Notes under the pieces: generated by a model
The model's database searches: none
Told to the model about the DNA's origin: nothing
The model's input: only the letters and a program-made list of their open reading frames with translations
Assembly (NCBI GenBank): GCA_016928775.1
Contig: JAFGKD010000026.1
Coordinates: forward strand, 1-64,000
Direction: 5' to 3'
Origin: Candidatus Zhuqueibacterota bacterium
GTDB lineage: Bacteria > Zhuqueibacterota > Zhuqueibacteria > Residuimicrobiales > Krinioviventaceae
DNA: 64,000 nt
Part shown: in pieces, positions 45,716-53,115 of the stretch
How positions within the stretch are numbered: position 1 is the stretch's first letter
How the letters are laid out: each line of letters opens with the position of its first letter
Program-made: the position numbers and the translations under genes

Positions 45716-46184
45716 TGCAGTACCTTCCAAAAGTGGATTTGCTTGTTATTTTATGTCGCCGAATAAGATTTAAAAATAGTACGATTTGATGTTTACAAAG
45801 TTTTAAAATAGTGAAGGAAAAACGCTTGCTGTTATTTTCATTTGATTCTCTTGTTCCTTCATCTTTGATAGTATTAACATAGAATCGTCCGAATCCCCAT
45901 GATCGATATGCAGGAAAGAGATATTGATCTGGCGCTGCAGGTGAGGAGGCATTGGAATTTTAATCGATAGGTCGCAGGTTCGAATTCTGCTAGGCGTGCA
46001 AATAGAAACAAAATAAATTTGCGGAATCTTTGCGACGATGATCCGCACAGACTGCTGTTTGCCCGTCTCGTGTCACTCCGCTTGTCGCTCGATCACCGCT
46101 GCCCGGCGTTTTGCAAAGGTCACAAAAAGTCGGGACTAAATGGATTGGCCTTTATTTCAATTGGGCCATTAAATCCCCGCCCTG
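45716..46184. other. 469-bp region without a gene
   Basis: Lies between the CotH and thioredoxin-like genes, both on the minus strand. It holds the ribosome binding site and presumably the promoter of the CotH operon, a tRNA-Lys-like remnant (see separate entry), and about 180 bases in which I see nothing else. A minus-strand open frame here contains SRIRTCDL, which is the translation of tRNA-type DNA and not a protein. Confidence 0.6.
45925..46000 (+). pseudogene. decayed tRNA-Lys(UUU)-like remnant
   Basis: Positions 45940-45973 line up with the D-arm end, anticodon arm and variable loop of a tRNA-Lys: GGTGAGGAGGCATTGGA, then ATTTTAA as an anticodon loop with TTT, then TCGATAGGTC. The T-arm GCAGG-TTCGAAT-TCTGC (45974-45990) is nearly intact, with G-T at the last pair. 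The acceptor end TAGGCGT (45991-45997) has no matching 5' strand and no CCA follows, and the 5' half is not recognisable. It is therefore a fragment or degraded copy, not a working tRNA. Confidence 0.65.
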
Positions 46185-46760
46185 TTAGCCAAAATAATCC
46201 GGTTCGTTTCCCGGCTTCCATTTGATGTTGCAGCCCATGGATGGCAATTGATTTTCGAAAATCGGCTTACCTTCGACTAAACTGTGCACCGCTGCGGTCA
46301 AATCGCGTCCGGTGATCGGTACGTTGGTGCCTGGGCGACTTTCATCCATTTGTCCACGATAGACCAGTTTGTGTTCCGCATTAAAAAGATAAAAATCGGG
46401 TGTACACGCAGCGCGATAAGCTTTGGCGACGCTCTGGCTTTCATCAAATAAATAGGGAAAGCTAAAATCATATTCTGCTGCGAGCGCTTTCATCTTTTGT
46501 GGAGCGTCGTCGGGATATTGTTTCGTGTCATTTGAGTTTATCGCAACGACCGCTACACCCCGGGATTGATAATCCTTTGCCAGGGCGGCTAATTTGTGAA
46601 TGACATGTTTGACATAGGGACAGTGGTTACATATGAACATCACTAACATGGGCTTGTTGATAAATTGATCATCTGAGATTATCTCGCCATTCAGGTCCGG
46701 CAGCTTGAAAGAAGGTGCCGATGTTCCGAGTTCCATCATCGTTGAGAGTGTTCTGGCCAT
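46185..46760 (-). CDS. thioredoxin-like redoxin (AhpC/TSA fold)
   Basis: 191 residues. Starts MELGTSAPSFKLPDLNGE as redoxins do, then MLVMFICNHCPYVKHVI with a C-x-x-C (CNHC) active site, VAINSNDTKQYPDDAP, and CTPDFYLFNAEHKLVYRGQM with the cis-proline region. This is the widespread 'thioredoxin family protein' subtype with CNHCPYV. Likely reduces peroxides or disulfides in the cytoplasm; no signal peptide. A purine-rich stretch with AAGGAA precedes the ATG. Confidence 0.9.
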   Translation of the reverse strand: MARTLSTMMELGTSAPSFKLPDLNGEIISDDQFINKPMLVMFICNHCPYVKHVIHKLAALAKDYQSRGVAVVAINSNDTKQYPDDAPQKMKALAAEYDFSFPYLFDESQSVAKAYRAACTPDFYLFNAEHKLVYRGQMDESRPGTNVPITGRDLTAAVHSLVEGKPIFENQLPSMGCNIKWKPGNEPDYFG

Positions 46761-47131
46761 TTATTTTCCTTCCTTTCCTTTTTTCTTTTTTCTTTTTGGT
46801 TCATTTTAACAGTATATCACACGGCAATCATTCCCGAAAAAGGTGTGGTTTTGCCGGTTTCTGATACTGAAGAGGGACCAGTGTGCCCTGGCACAGCCTT
46901 CAGCAGCCAAATTTTGAGCCAAGGATGAACCTGGCGTGATCTTTGAGCCCGGTCAAATTTTAAGCCACTGATGTAAACTTGCTAAAAAAACACGGTGTTG
47001 CAGATTTGTAGTACGGATTTAAAATTCGGCATTGCTAAGACAGTTTCGGGATTGAAGGTTAAAAATGTTTTGCTTTCGGCATATTCAATAAATATATTCA
47101 TTAACGGATTCTATCAGATTGCCGAGGTACG
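46761..47131. other. 371-bp divergent intergenic region
   Basis: Between the thioredoxin-like gene (minus) and the beta-helix gene (plus). It must contain both promoters, but I see no confident -35/-10 pair. It holds a TGTGCC-ct-GGCACA inverted repeat near 46882-46895 and two imperfect direct repeats listed separately. No open frame worth calling. Confidence 0.55.
46908..46967. repeat. direct repeats CAAATTTT(G/A)AGCCA
   Basis: CAAATTTTGAGCCA at 46908-46921 and CAAATTTTAAGCCA at 46954-46967, 13 of 14 identical, 46 bases apart, with a partial third form CTTTGAGCCC at 46941-46950. Repeats of this kind are reminiscent of the multiple terminal repeats of IS21-type elements, but no transposase is present, so this would be at most an old end. 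Confidence 0.4.
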
Positions 47132-48646
47132 ATGAAAAGTCGTCACTTTTTTTTAGTCATTTTATTTTTCATTTTTTCCCTGGGTGAAAGTAACGCCAAA
47201 ACATTGGATATTGGTTCTGGGAGAAGCTACGCGAACCTCCGAGATGCCGCGCCGCATGCGATGCGCGGCGATACGCTGCTATTTTATCCAGGAATTTATG
47301 CCGGCGGCCAGTCGGTAACTGGTCTCCAGGGCACAGCATCTGATTGGATCGTCATTCAAGCCTTATCGCCGGTTATTATTCGCGGCGGCGCAAACGCCTG
47401 GCATTTGACCGATCCCGCCTACGTTCGCATTATCGGCTTTGTTTTTGAGGGGCAAACCGGCAATGGCGTCAATATTGATGATGGTGGTGACTATACAACG
47501 CCGGCCCACCACGTTGAATTCAAAGACTGCACGTTCCGCGATATGGACGCCAGCGGCAACAACGATCTGCTGAAACTCTCCGGTGTGGATCATTTTTTTA
47601 TCGAAAATTGTAGCTTCGCTTTTGGCGCAGCCGGTGGCAGCGGCATTGATATGGTTGGTTGTCATTTTGGCGACATTTTGGGCAACCGATTCGACACTAT
47701 GGGCAGCAATGCCATCCAGACAAAAGGTGGCAGCATGGACATTCTGATCCAGGCGAATTGGTTTGAAAACTGTGGCCAGCGATCCATCAATATCGGTGGG
47801 AGCACCGGCCTCGCTTATTTTCGCCCCCTCGACGCCACCTACGAAGCAGCTCGGATAAAAGTCTACGCCAATATTTTTATCGGTTCGATTGCGCCCGTTG
47901 CTTACGTGGGGTGCGTACAGAGCAATGTTATTAACAATACGATTATTTATCCGGAAAAATGGGTGGTGCGAATTTTACAAGAGACTGTTGATCCCGCACG
48001 GTTCCTGCCCTGTCAAGATAACTCTTTTCAAAATAACCTGGTTTATTTGGGCGACATTTCGGTTGAAACAAACATCGGCCCCAATACCGCCCCGGAAACT
48101 TTTTTCTTTGATGCCAATTTTTGGTATAACTATGACAATCCGAACTGGCGCGGTCCAGAGATTCCAGTGATAGATACAAATCAGGTGATCAATAAAGATC
48201 CTTTATTCTTAAATATCGACGGGCTGGATTTCTCTCTTCACGCAAGCAGTCCGGCTATAGGCCTGGTGCACTATGATGGTGAACCGTTGCAGGACTATCG
48301 TGACATGCTATACAATTCACCTCGTTCCGTTGGCGCCTATGAAGGTGATCCGCTCAGCCGCGTGAACATGAACCGGGACAAATCCCTCCAACTCAAATGT
48401 CTCGTTCAACCTAATCCCTGCAACAGCATTGCCATTTTTCGCTACGAGGTGTCTGTGCGAGCGCACACAAGCTTGTGTATCTATGATATGTTAGGACGTC
48501 AGATCGTCAATTTGGTAGATGCCGTGCAGGAACCGGGCGAATATCGTTATGCTTATGATTTTGCGGATAAACCGAGCGGCGTTTATCTCTACAGACTTGT
48601 TAGCGGCGATGAGCAGATTGAGGGGAGAATGACATTACTTCGATGA
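47132..48646 (+). CDS. secreted right-handed parallel beta-helix protein with type IX sorting domain
   Basis: 504 residues. Signal peptide ends near GESNAK; the next motif SGRSYANLRDAAPHAMRGDT is the common start of pectate-lyase-like beta-helix domains. Coils follow (IRIIGFVFEG, HHVEFKDCTFRDMD, FFIENCSFAFG, LIQANWFENCGQRSINIGG). The last 80 residues form a sorting domain (CLVQPNPCNSIAIFRYEV, IYDMLGRQIVNLV, SGVYLYRLVSGDEQIEG). May be a polysaccharide lyase or adhesin; catalytic residues are not evident. GAGG ribosome binding site. Confidence 0.82.
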   Translation: MKSRHFFLVILFFIFSLGESNAKTLDIGSGRSYANLRDAAPHAMRGDTLLFYPGIYAGGQSVTGLQGTASDWIVIQALSPVIIRGGANAWHLTDPAYVRIIGFVFEGQTGNGVNIDDGGDYTTPAHHVEFKDCTFRDMDASGNNDLLKLSGVDHFFIENCSFAFGAAGGSGIDMVGCHFGDILGNRFDTMGSNAIQTKGGSMDILIQANWFENCGQRSINIGGSTGLAYFRPLDATYEAARIKVYANIFIGSIAPVAYVGCVQSNVINNTIIYPEKWVVRILQETVDPARFLPCQDNSFQNNLVYLGDISVETNIGPNTAPETFFFDANFWYNYDNPNWRGPEIPVIDTNQVINKDPLFLNIDGLDFSLHASSPAIGLVHYDGEPLQDYRDMLYNSPRSVGAYEGDPLSRVNMNRDKSLQLKCLVQPNPCNSIAIFRYEVSVRAHTSLCIYDMLGRQIVNLVDAVQEPGEYRYAYDFADKPSGVYLYRLVSGDEQIEGRMTLLR

Positions 48647-48658
48647 GGAGAAGCCGAT

Positions 48659-48715
48659 ATGTATGGTCTCGCCGCTATGATGATCATTTTTATTTTTGCT
48701 GTGATTTTTGTATGA
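48659..48715 (+). CDS. possible 18-residue membrane microprotein
   Basis: ATG 48659 follows GAGGAG by eight bases and opens an 18-codon frame to TGA 48713-48715. The peptide, MYGLAAMMIIFIFAVIFV, is one hydrophobic stretch able to span a membrane. The site and the composition argue that it is translated; the tiny size argues caution. The ribosome binding site overlaps the last codons of the beta-helix gene, so it could be translated by coupling. No family recognised. It lies 36 bases before the nucleotidylyltransferase gene. Confidence 0.4.
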   Translation: MYGLAAMMIIFIFAVIFV

Positions 48716-48751
48716 TAGACTAATCAATTTGTGCACACATATGAGTTTGTG

Positions 48752-50125
48752 ATGAAAACTGCTATTATCCTGGCCGCCGGGCGCGGCAGAAAAATTTGGC
48801 CTTATAGCTCGACCCGCCAAAAAGTCACCTTGCCGCTGGCGAATAAAGCCCTCATTCGCTGGCAGGTAGAACAGTTACGCAAAGCCGGTTTTGAACGAAT
48901 TTACGTTGTTGTTGGTTATCGCAAGGAGCAGGTGTTCAATGTCTTGGCCGAAATGGAAAATATCGAATACATCGAGCAAAAGGGTCAGGGTACAAACGCT
49001 GCTTTAGCTTCAGCCATTGAGCATGTCCAGGATGAGCGCTTTGCCGTTCTGTACGGCGATGTTGTACTCACCGATGATGATATAAAACGTTTTTTAAACG
49101 AGCAGCAGCATGCCGGTGCTTTTTGTTCAATGCTTATTCATCCACTTGGCAGCGAGCGGCCAAGTGATTGGATGTGTGTTCGAGCGGAAGAGAACCGAAT
49201 AATCGAAATTTTAGGTCATCCACGCGATAACGTATCGTTTCGTGTCGCCGGCTTTTTCAGCTTTTCCAAAGCCATCCTTCCCTACCTGCTGCGAAATCCC
49301 GGCGCCATGTCCTCCGTGCAAGTCGGCATGATGCCACCCGACGAAGCGCAACTGGAAGAGGCCATCCAGGCGGCGATTGAAGACGGCGAGAGTATTCATG
49401 CTGTCGAAACAACAGGTTTTGCTTATGATCTCGACAAACCGTGGCATTATCTTGAGGCAAGTTTCAACTGGAATGACCATGTATGTCGGAGAATTGATCG
49501 TGACATGATCGGCAAGGGAACGTTTATATCGGATGCGGCGGATATTCACGGGCGCATCGTCACCGGCGAGCACGTCGAAATCGGCAAAGGTGTGATTATC
49601 GAAGGCAATGTGATCATCGGTGCGAATTCAAAAATCATTCAAGGTGCGATTCTTGATCCGAATATTGTAGTTGGCGAACGATGTACGATCCGGCGATATT
49701 GTCAAATTGAGCAGAATAGCACCATTGGACACGAGTGCACCATCGGTCACGGCGCCGAGGTGGGAGGGATATTGTTGCGGCGCGCTTATGCCTACCACTA
49801 TGGTGAGTTCTGGGGCATTCTCGGCGACAATGGCGATCTGGGTGCCGCGACAGTGTGCGGCACACTCCGGTTTGATGATCAGAATACCATCCATACCATC
49901 AGTAATCGACGAGAATTCCCGCAATTTGGCGCCGATGCCGCCTATTTGGGCGATTACGTTCGCACCGGTGTTAATGTGATTATTTCTCCCGGTACAAAAA
50001 TTGGCGCATATTCCGTCATCGGTGCGGGTACGATTGTACGACAGGATGTACCCGACAACTCCTTGTTATATGTCGAGCAAGAACAGGTGAAAAAAGCATG
50101 GGGACCAGAGATGTATGGCTGGTGA
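48752..50125 (+). CDS. sugar-1-phosphate nucleotidylyltransferase with hexapeptide domain (GlmU-like)
   Basis: 457 residues from ATG 48752. N-terminal nucleotidyltransferase: AIILAAGRGRKIWPYSSTRQ (uridylyl/thymidylyl transferase signature), GYRKEQVFNVLAEM, GTNAALASAIEHV, VLYGDVVLTDDDI. From about residue 250 a left-handed beta-helix of hexapeptides follows (IEIGKGVIIEGNVIIGANSK-type repeats), ending GAGTIVRQDVPDN. Resembles bifunctional GlmU-like or archaeal-type Glc-1-P/GlcNAc-1-P enzymes; substrate not predictable. Followed at 55 bases by the oxidoreductase. Confidence 0.83.
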   Translation: MKTAIILAAGRGRKIWPYSSTRQKVTLPLANKALIRWQVEQLRKAGFERIYVVVGYRKEQVFNVLAEMENIEYIEQKGQGTNAALASAIEHVQDERFAVLYGDVVLTDDDIKRFLNEQQHAGAFCSMLIHPLGSERPSDWMCVRAEENRIIEILGHPRDNVSFRVAGFFSFSKAILPYLLRNPGAMSSVQVGMMPPDEAQLEEAIQAAIEDGESIHAVETTGFAYDLDKPWHYLEASFNWNDHVCRRIDRDMIGKGTFISDAADIHGRIVTGEHVEIGKGVIIEGNVIIGANSKIIQGAILDPNIVVGERCTIRRYCQIEQNSTIGHECTIGHGAEVGGILLRRAYAYHYGEFWGILGDNGDLGAATVCGTLRFDDQNTIHTISNRREFPQFGADAAYLGDYVRTGVNVIISPGTKIGAYSVIGAGTIVRQDVPDNSLLYVEQEQVKKAWGPEMYGW

Positions 50126-50179
50126 AAAGTTAAAAATTGGCGGATCGCATAAATAAATCGAAAAATATTGGAGAAACAG

Positions 50180-51181
50180 ATGATCAAATTCGCTATACTC
50201 GGTTACGGCTTTGTCGGCGCGGTTCACGCGGCCACGCTCAAAAAGGTTGAGGGTGCCGAAGCTGTTGCGGTGATTGAAAAAGACAAGAGCAAGTGGAATT
50301 CCGTGACAAAAGGAAACATTGATGTGGATGGTATGCAACCTCTCGATGTGCCGTTGTTCGAAACGATTGAAGAGATGCAAAAAGAAGTAAACGCCGATTG
50401 TCTGAGTATCTGCCTGCCGACCTATTTGCATCGATCTTACACCGAACGCGCCATGGCCGCCGGAATGCACGTCGTGTGCGAAAAACCGATGGCCTTGTCG
50501 TTAAGTGACTGCGACGCCATGATTGCTGCGTGCGAAAAATATGACAAGCAGCTATTTATCGCGCAGTGCATTCGTTTCTGGCCCGAATATGTGGCGCTGA
50601 AAAAAATTCATGATTCCGGTGAGCTGGGTCGACCGGTATCCTTCCGCTTTTTCCGTTTAAGCGGCAAACCGAGTTGGGGTGGTCCCGACAGCTGGTTTCT
50701 GCAGGAAGAGAAAAGTGGTGGCTGTTTGTTTGATCTGCATGTTCATGATGCTGATTTTGTGCATTTTTTGTTGGGCGAACCAAAAGCCGTCTTTGCCCGA
50801 GGCGTCAATCTGGTAAATGGTACCAATGCGGCGGTAATATCGCACTATATTTACGAGGGTAATATCACCTGTACGACTGAAGGGAGCTGGCTCTATCATT
50901 CGGGCTTTAAGATGGGTTATTCGGCGGTTTATGAAAACGGCCAGATAGAGTACGATTCGACACAATCGCCGGCTCTAAAGCTTTGGCGCACAGGAGCGGA
51001 CCCGGAGATTTTGCCGGTGAACGAAGGCGACGGCTATATTGAGCAGTATAAATATTTTGTCAACTGCCTCAACCGCGGCGTAAAACCGGAGCGCATCACA
51101 CCCGAGAGCGCACGATTCAGCATAAAGCTCGCATTGGCAGAAAAAGAATCCCTTACTCAGGGACGAGTAATATTTTTATAA
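50180..51181 (+). CDS. Gfo/Idh/MocA-family oxidoreductase
   Basis: 333 residues from ATG 50180, six bases after GGAG. Rossmann motif KFAILGYGFVGAVHAATLK, the CLSICLPTYLHRSYTERAM strand and HVVCEKPMAL with catalytic lysine; the C-terminal domain has GGCLFDLHVHDADFVHFLLG. Acts on sugars, inositols or their nucleotides with NAD(P). It differs from the polysaccharide-operon member and, given the transporter and beta-galactosidase nearby, is more likely catabolic. Confidence 0.87.
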   Translation: MIKFAILGYGFVGAVHAATLKKVEGAEAVAVIEKDKSKWNSVTKGNIDVDGMQPLDVPLFETIEEMQKEVNADCLSICLPTYLHRSYTERAMAAGMHVVCEKPMALSLSDCDAMIAACEKYDKQLFIAQCIRFWPEYVALKKIHDSGELGRPVSFRFFRLSGKPSWGGPDSWFLQEEKSGGCLFDLHVHDADFVHFLLGEPKAVFARGVNLVNGTNAAVISHYIYEGNITCTTEGSWLYHSGFKMGYSAVYENGQIEYDSTQSPALKLWRTGADPEILPVNEGDGYIEQYKYFVNCLNRGVKPERITPESARFSIKLALAEKESLTQGRVIFL

Positions 51182-51194
51182 AATGGACTGCATC

Positions 51195-52280
51195 ATGAAA
51201 ATGAATATATTGTGCCGAGTACTTTTTGTTTGTTTGGTTGTTTGCGTGCCGCTTTTGTCGCAAGCGCACAATGACAGCCTGGCACACAAGATCGACTCTC
51301 TCGTAAAAAGCCACGCCGAGCTGGAGCACCGGCTCGATGTCCTTGAAAAATTAACTGATGATGTGCTATTGTTTCATCGTGTGGGACATGTGGCTTTTAT
51401 CGATAAAGTTTATATGACCGGCCCGCCGCTCGCCAGGGAGAAAAATCCCACGGCGCTGGGCGCGGGAAATCCGGTCAAGTTCTGGTCGTATGTATTTTTT
51501 CGTAGAGATATTGATGTACGGGATAAATATCCGCTCATCGTCTTGCCGCACGGCGGTGTCCACAGCAATTTTTCAACCTATTATACGCATATTGTGCTGG
51601 AGCTTTTGGCGCAGCACTATATTGTCGTGGCAGCAGAATATCGGGGCAGCACGGGTTATGGGAAATCCTTTTACGAAAAAATTGATTACGGCGGTCTGGA
51701 GATAAAAGATGTCAAGGCGAGCCGCGACTATATGGTGGAAAACTATGAGTTTGTCGATGCACACCGTGTCGGTATCGTCGGCTGGAGCCATGGCGGATTG
51801 ATCGCGCTGATGAATATTTACGATCATCCGAATGACTACCAGGCAGCTTTCGCCGGTGTGCCGGTGAGCGACCTCGTCGCTCGTATGGGATATTATGACG
51901 ATGAATACCGCGCGCTCTATTCAGCCGACTATCACATCGGCAAGACAGCACACGACGATGTGAATGAATATCGCCGACGATCGCCGGCCTGGAATGCCCA
52001 CAAGCTGAAAACACCGTTGCTCATTCATACCAATACTAATGATGAGGATGTCAATGTTTTGGAGGTTGAGCATTTGATCAAATCATTAAAAGCGGAAGGC
52101 AAGCAGTTCGAGTACGAAATTTTTCAAGACGTGCCGGGCGGCCATTCGTTTGATCGGATGGATACAAAAAAAGCAAAAGAGATCAGATTAAAAATTTACC
52201 ATTTTTTGTCCAGATATTTGCATCCCCCCAAGCCACTCAAAACGATCCGCGACATGAACAGGGCTGCTTACGGGCACTAA
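51195..52280 (+). CDS. exported S9-type alpha/beta hydrolase
   Basis: 361 residues from ATG 51195 (or 365 from ATG 51183). Signal peptide ending near LLSQAHN, a coiled stretch (about 25-55), then the hydrolase: LIVLPHGGVHSNFSTYY (oxyanion HGG), AAEYRGSTGYGKSF, nucleophile elbow VGIVGWSHGGLIAL, and the Asp/His region DEDVNVLEVEHL and VPGGHSFDRM. Typical of prolyl oligopeptidase-like peptidases or acyl esterases. Periplasmic or surface. Immediately follows the oxidoreductase gene. Confidence 0.85.
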   Translation: MKMNILCRVLFVCLVVCVPLLSQAHNDSLAHKIDSLVKSHAELEHRLDVLEKLTDDVLLFHRVGHVAFIDKVYMTGPPLAREKNPTALGAGNPVKFWSYVFFRRDIDVRDKYPLIVLPHGGVHSNFSTYYTHIVLELLAQHYIVVAAEYRGSTGYGKSFYEKIDYGGLEIKDVKASRDYMVENYEFVDAHRVGIVGWSHGGLIALMNIYDHPNDYQAAFAGVPVSDLVARMGYYDDEYRALYSADYHIGKTAHDDVNEYRRRSPAWNAHKLKTPLLIHTNTNDEDVNVLEVEHLIKSLKAEGKQFEYEIFQDVPGGHSFDRMDTKKAKEIRLKIYHFLSRYLHPPKPLKTIRDMNRAAYGH

Positions 52281-52348
52281 AAAGAAAATGCGAATACTAC
52301 GGCTGATGTGATTTATTGTTCACTCGATCTGTACTCTCGACGCGAATC

Positions 52349-52384
52349 CCTCAGCCTCAGCCTTAGCTTTAGCTTTAGCTTCCT
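52349..52384. repeat. hexanucleotide tandem repeat, CCTCAG/CTTTAG type
   Basis: Six-base units in a row: CCTCAG twice (52349-52360), CCTTAG, then CTTTAG twice (52367-52378) and a decayed CTTCCT. The array runs across the stop codon of the minus-strand gene ending at 52375, so part of that protein's C-terminus is made of repeat. Confidence 0.6.
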
Positions 52385-52905
52385 CCTGCCTCCAACAACG
52401 CCTTTATAAAAACCGGCCGCAACGCCACCCCCTGATGTTCCCCGCCGACGGCATCCACAACATCAAAATCTAGTTTATTTTTACGCGAAAAATAACCGAT
52501 CCAGAAGGGATAAAACAGGCGCTCGATAGAGATAACCTTTTGCACCTGGAATCTGTAGCGCATCTTGAGTCCGCTATGCAACAGATGCCGTCGATATTCC
52601 TCCAAAGCCATGTTGACGATCGCCTCTTCCTGCAGTAAAAACGGACAAGTGGAGAATTTACATTCGGGTGTGGATGAGGTCTTCGATGATGTGTAGAATG
52701 CAAAACTGCCCAACACCGCATCGATACACAATGATTGATTTTGTATCTTTTTGTCTGTTTTGACCTGAACAGTGATGATGTAACTCGGCAAATAAAACAG
52801 CTCGATTTTGTCAATAGCTCTTTTTTTTCGAAAAAGTCCGGGAGGAGAGCTTAAAATATGGTGGGCTTTTTCGCTGGTGATTTTTGTTTTGATATATTCG
52901 GGCAT
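52375..52905 (-). CDS. hypothetical protein, third gene of the symporter operon
   Basis: 176 residues from ATG 52905, overlapping the previous stop as TAATG. No signal peptide; middle part has FAFYTSSKTSSTPECKFSTC with two cysteines and a basic RRHLLHSGLKMRYRFQVQK stretch, then FYPFWIGYFSRKNKLDFDV. No family recognised. Translational coupling to the small membrane protein and the sodium:solute symporter suggests a related role. Confidence 0.6.
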   Translation of the reverse strand: MPEYIKTKITSEKAHHILSSPPGLFRKKRAIDKIELFYLPSYIITVQVKTDKKIQNQSLCIDAVLGSFAFYTSSKTSSTPECKFSTCPFLLQEEAIVNMALEEYRRHLLHSGLKMRYRFQVQKVISIERLFYPFWIGYFSRKNKLDFDVVDAVGGEHQGVALRPVFIKALLEAGGS

Positions 52906-53114
52906 TAAAAGTAAAGATAAATAGCGATTTGAACCGCGACGATCAGCAGTACCCATAGCTTCAAGTTTCGCCACCAGGTGTTATCTTCTGCGCCTTCGTA
53001 GATGTAGCTTTTTTTCATTGTAAAAGCAAACACCAGCGGTGCGATAAATGCCAGAATAATAAAAAATCGTCCCCAGCTATTTGACAGGTCACTCAACCAA
53101 TTAAAATTGAACAT
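52905..53114 (-). CDS. small two-segment membrane protein, symporter partner candidate
   Basis: 69 residues. Two hydrophobic segments (about 15-33, FIILAFIAPLVFAF, and 50-67, LWVLLIVAVQIAIYLYF) joined by a charged, Trp-containing loop (EGAEDNTWWRNLK). GAGG lies seven bases before ATG 53114. It starts two bases after the symporter stop and its stop overlaps the next start. Some solute symporters have small membrane partners encoded beside them (for example YjcH with ActP); this protein is not obviously of that family. Confidence 0.7.
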   Translation of the reverse strand: MFNFNWLSDLSNSWGRFFIILAFIAPLVFAFTMKKSYIYEGAEDNTWWRNLKLWVLLIVAVQIAIYLYF

Positions 53115-53115
53115 G

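Noticed and set aside
45803..46048. Minus-strand open frame of 81 codons with SRIRTCDL
   Set aside because: This phrase is the well-known translation of tRNA T-arm DNA; the frame overlaps the tRNA-Lys remnant and has no family or ribosome binding site.
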